7,205 nucleotides of DNA. It comes from Pseudomonadota bacterium (lineage in GTDB: Bacteria; Pseudomonadota; Gammaproteobacteria; JAKAQQ01). The notes beneath the pieces are model-generated. The model had not been told where the DNA came from and searched no databases. It saw only the letters and a list, made by a program, of their open reading frames with translations. Below are positions 5,341 through 7,205 of this stretch, piece by piece. Location: positions 1-7,205 of the forward strand of contig JAJZNM010000117.1 in the NCBI GenBank assembly GCA_021852325.1, in the 5' to 3' direction. The position numbers and the translations under genes were made by a program. Numbering within the stretch: position 1 is the first letter of the stretch; each line of letters opens with the position of its first letter.

Positions 5341-6015
5341 ATCCAGCCAGTTCTCGAGATCCGCGGGTGTCCGGGCGAGCCCATCGGCCTGCCAGGATCC
5401 GGGTTCATCCCCGGAGGCGAGGTACCCCCAAAGCGCGACGAGGGTGAGCACGCCTGCGGCGCGCCCGGCCCGGACGTCGTTTTCGGCGTCCCCGATGAAG
5501 GCCGCCTCATGGGGTTTCCGGTGGGCCTGGGCGAGGGCGTCCATCACCGGAGCCGGGTGCGGTTTGGGGTAGGGGGAGCTGTCACCCGAGATGACCACGC
5601 ACGGCCTTGAGGGAAGTTCCAGTGCCTGGACGAGCGGGTGCGTGAGCGAGGCGGGCTTGTTCGTGACGATGCCCCAAGCCCGTCCGCGCCGGGTGATGGC
5701 TTCGAGGAGCTCCTCGATTCCGGCCATGGGGCGCGATTGATCCGCAACATGCAGGCGATAGGAATCGATGAACTCCTCGCGCAACTGGCTGAGGAGGGCG
5801 GGATCGGCTTTCTCACCCCAGACGAGCTCGAGCATCGCCCGGACACCCCGCGAGGCCACTTCCCGCGTGCGTTCCTGCGCCGGAGGGGATCGTTTGTGGT
5901 GCCGGCAGACTTCGACGAGCGCCGTGTAGAGATCCGGGAGCGTGTCGACCAAGGTGCCGTCGAGGTCGAACAGCCAGAGGACGATCGCGCGGCGGTCAGG
6001 AGGCGCTTTTTTCAA
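5338..6015 (-). CDS. mupP: HAD-family phosphatase, MupP/Gph type
   Basis: Cytoplasmic HAD hydrolase of 225 residues. Motif I is FDLDGTLVDT with nucleophile D17 and acid/base D19; motif II is VTNKP with T118; motif III Lys is K151 in YPKPHPAP; motif IV is IGDAENDV with D176 and D180. The helical cap sits at about 25-95. Family members include phosphoglycolate phosphatase (Gph) and MupP, the N-acetylmuramic acid 6-phosphate phosphatase of cell-wall recycling. Two things favour MupP: the position right after ubiG, as in Pseudomonas, and the C-terminal pattern (GYL-SGDEPGSWQADG) resembling MupP. Substrate cannot be settled from sequence. The only good start is a TTG at 6015-6013, which lies inside ubiG and gives a 20-base overlap; no Shine-Dalgarno is visible, so translation probably depends on coupling to ubiG. 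A CTG at codon 15 would cut too close to motif I. Confidence 0.9.
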   Translation of the reverse strand: MKKAPPDRRAIVLWLFDLDGTLVDTLPDLYTALVEVCRHHKRSPPAQERTREVASRGVRAMLELVWGEKADPALLSQLREEFIDSYRLHVADQSRPMAGIEELLEAITRRGRAWGIVTNKPASLTHPLVQALELPSRPCVVISGDSSPYPKPHPAPVMDALAQAHRKPHEAAFIGDAENDVRAGRAAGVLTLVALWGYLASGDEPGSWQADGLARTPADLENWLD

Positions 6016-6700
6016 AGTGGAGGAGGTAGTTGACCGAAAGGTCCCCGGTGAGAAATGCCGTCTTCAGGAACGGCAGATAGAGGAGTCCGCGCTGGTCCCT
6101 GAGGATGAGGCCGGCGGATCCAGCCGAGGCACGGATCTCCTCAGGCGTCCGGAACCAGTCATAGCGGTGGAGTCCACGTGGGGTCAGCTTGAGCACGTGC
6201 TCGGCTGCAACGATCGCGAGGATCCAGGACCGGAAGGTCCGGTTCAGGGTCGAAACGAATACCGACCCGCCGGGTTTCACGAGCCGGGATGTGGCTTCCA
6301 GGATGAGGGAGGGGTCCGGGACGTGTTCCACGAGCTCGAAACAGGTGACGAGATCGAAGCTGCCCTCGGGCCCGGGTCGAAGGGATGCGGCGTCGCCCGT
6401 CTCATAGTGGATGTCGAGCCCCTCCGCGCGGGCGTGGGCTTGGGCGATGCGGATGGCATCTCGGGATTGGTCGATTCCGGTGACCTTGGCGCCAGCTTGG
6501 GCCAGTGCCTCGCACAGGATGCCCCCCCCGCATCCGATGTCAAGCACCCGGCTGCCTTCGAGGTGTACACGTTTTTTCACGAAGGACAGGCGGACCGGAT
6601 TGATGTGGTGGAGTGTCGCGTAGCTTCCGTTCGGGTCCCACCAGTCACGGGCCCAGGGCGTGTCGGATTCCGGGACGGGTTGTTCGGGTGATGTGTTCAT
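5996..6700 (-). CDS. ubiG: UbiG, SAM-dependent O-methyltransferase of ubiquinone synthesis
   Basis: Catalyses both O-methylations of ubiquinone synthesis (the early hydroxylated polyprenylphenol and the final demethylubiquinol), releasing S-adenosylhomocysteine. It acts at the inner face of the membrane. The 234-residue protein has the UbiG marks: WWDPNG (20-25), LHHINPVRL (30-38), SAM-binding motif I VLDIGCGGGILCE (52-64), acidic D77 ending the second strand, FELVEHVPDP (121-130), VKPGG and STLNR (150-154), and the C-terminal VNYLLH. The stretch before WWD lacks the usual E-x-x-KF-x-x-LA helix found in E. coli UbiG, so the N-terminus is somewhat degenerate. The ATG at 6700 has AAGGA only 2 bases away, tighter than normal. 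mtaD ends 45 bases upstream and the phosphatase gene overlaps the 3' end, making a three-gene operon. Confidence 0.95.
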   Translation of the reverse strand: MNTSPEQPVPESDTPWARDWWDPNGSYATLHHINPVRLSFVKKRVHLEGSRVLDIGCGGGILCEALAQAGAKVTGIDQSRDAIRIAQAHARAEGLDIHYETGDAASLRPGPEGSFDLVTCFELVEHVPDPSLILEATSRLVKPGGSVFVSTLNRTFRSWILAIVAAEHVLKLTPRGLHRYDWFRTPEEIRASAGSAGLILRDQRGLLYLPFLKTAFLTGDLSVNYLLHFEKSAS

Positions 6701-6713
6701 GATCCTTGCGGTT

Positions 6714-6743
6714 ATTATGGTCCCCGCTCGACGAAAAGGGCAA
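6714..6743 (-). promoter_or_regulatory. Possible internal promoter before ubiG
   Basis: On the minus strand TTGCCC (6743-6738) and CATAAT (6719-6714) are 18 bases apart, 4 of 6 and 5 of 6 matches to sigma70 boxes. It sits between mtaD and ubiG and would give a leader of only about 7 bases before the ubiG ATG. It could let ubiG be expressed apart from mtaD. This may be chance. Confidence 0.25.
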
Positions 6744-6745
6744 GC

Positions 6746-7205
6746 TCAGGACGGTCCGGATCCTGCGTGCCGGCTCCGGATCCGCTCGCGCCACGCGTTC
6801 GCCGTATCCATGAGCGTGTCTTGGGCAGTGCCGAGCAGTTTCCCGTCCTCGACCTTGATCACCCCGTCGATCCAGACATGGCTCACCTGGTCACGACTCG
6901 CCGCGTAGACAATCTGCGCCACGGGATCGTAGCAGGGCAGTGTCGCGGGCCGCGCGAGATTGATGGCGAGGAGGTCCGCGGCTTTTCCCCGTTCGATGGA
7001 ACCGATCACATCACTGAGACCGAGCGCCTGGGCCGAGCCCAGGGTCGCCATGGCGAGCACCTCCCGGGCGGTCAGTCGTCCCGGATCCCGGGTGAGTCCC
7101 TTGGCAAGAAAGGCGGCGCTTCTCATCTCTCCCAGCATGTCGAGGTCGTCGTTGCTCGCCGCCCCGTCGGTGCCGAGCGCAAGACCGACTCCGGCGTCCT
7201 GGAGT
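6746..7205 (-). CDS. mtaD: MtaD-type amidohydrolase (MTA/SAH deaminase), 5' part missing (off right edge)
   Basis: C-terminal 152 residues of a metal-dependent amidohydrolase of the TRZ/ATZ/MtaD group; the frame stays open to the right edge, so roughly the first two thirds of a typical 440-residue protein are missing. The stretch LALGTDGAASNDDLDMLGEM (7181-7122) carries the conserved metal-binding Asp in GTDG. Further on, ATLGSAQALGL and IGSIERGKAADLLAINL are the usual C-terminal signature, where the chain returns to the small beta-sandwich. MtaD-type enzymes deaminate 5'-methylthioadenosine and S-adenosylhomocysteine; other group members act on s-triazines or guanine, so substrate is inferred from context. 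Placement before ubiG, which makes S-adenosylhomocysteine, supports the MtaD reading and matches the Pseudomonas gene order. Confidence 0.88.
   Translation of the reverse strand, partial: LQDAGVGLALGTDGAASNDDLDMLGEMRSAAFLAKGLTRDPGRLTAREVLAMATLGSAQALGLSDVIGSIERGKAADLLAINLARPATLPCYDPVAQIVYAASRDQVSHVWIDGVIKVEDGKLLGTAQDTLMDTANAWRERIRSRHAGSGPS

Noticed and set aside
4608..5510. A 300-codon open frame on the minus strand
   Set aside because: It is antisense to the CopD linker and cupredoxin and also overlaps the end of the phosphatase gene in another frame. No motifs are seen.
5942..6691. A 249-codon open frame on the plus strand
   Set aside because: It is antisense to ubiG, whose motifs are complete and convincing.
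6755..6785. Repeated TCCGGATCC near the end of mtaD
   Set aside because: Both copies lie in coding sequence, and GGATCC-like words are common throughout the window because of codon bias.

Overview
The window looks like a piece of a GC-rich gammaproteobacterial chromosome. The best taxonomic clue is the minus-strand run mtaD-ubiG-mupP at 5338-7205, an order I know from Pseudomonas and related gammaproteobacteria. The OmpR/EnvZ pair at the left is also very close to the enterobacterial proteins at its key motifs. I cannot name the genus. I see no rRNA, tRNA, CRISPR array, insertion sequence or integrase.

Left block (1-1691, minus strand): an OmpR-type response regulator and an EnvZ-type sensor kinase overlap by ATGA and are transcribed leftward. 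The kinase runs off the left edge before its ATP-binding domain. Its periplasmic segment is unusually rich in histidine.

Regulatory gap (1692-1976): this lies between the divergent ompR and the rightward genes. It holds a long inverted repeat (1737-1781) just upstream of ompR, and a good sigma70-like promoter (1901-1929) facing right whose -35 box lies inside a second dyad (1896-1916).

Central block (1977-5330, plus strand): a probable copper-handling cluster. In order it encodes a small His4/CPVC membrane-anchored protein, an exported protein of unknown family whose predicted mature form starts with histidine, CopC, and a fusion of the CopD membrane protein to a periplasmic cupredoxin domain with all four type 1 copper ligands. 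Genes two to four are tightly coupled (ATGA overlap, then an 18-base gap). A weak terminator-like hairpin separates the first gene from the rest. A reasonable model is that CopC binds Cu(II) in the periplasm and CopD-cupredoxin handles copper at the inner membrane. The small protein and the second exported protein are candidate accessory copper ligands.

Right block (5338-7205, minus strand): a MupP/Gph-type HAD phosphatase, UbiG methyltransferase and the C-terminal part of an MtaD-type deaminase form a housekeeping operon. It converges on the copper cluster with only 7 bases between the stop codons. UbiG releases S-adenosylhomocysteine, which is a substrate of MtaD-type enzymes, so these two are plausibly linked.

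The points most worth a second look are the CopD-cupredoxin fusion, the His-initiated exported protein beside CopC, the His-rich EnvZ sensor domain next to copper genes, and the two dyads in the ompR/copper divergent region.
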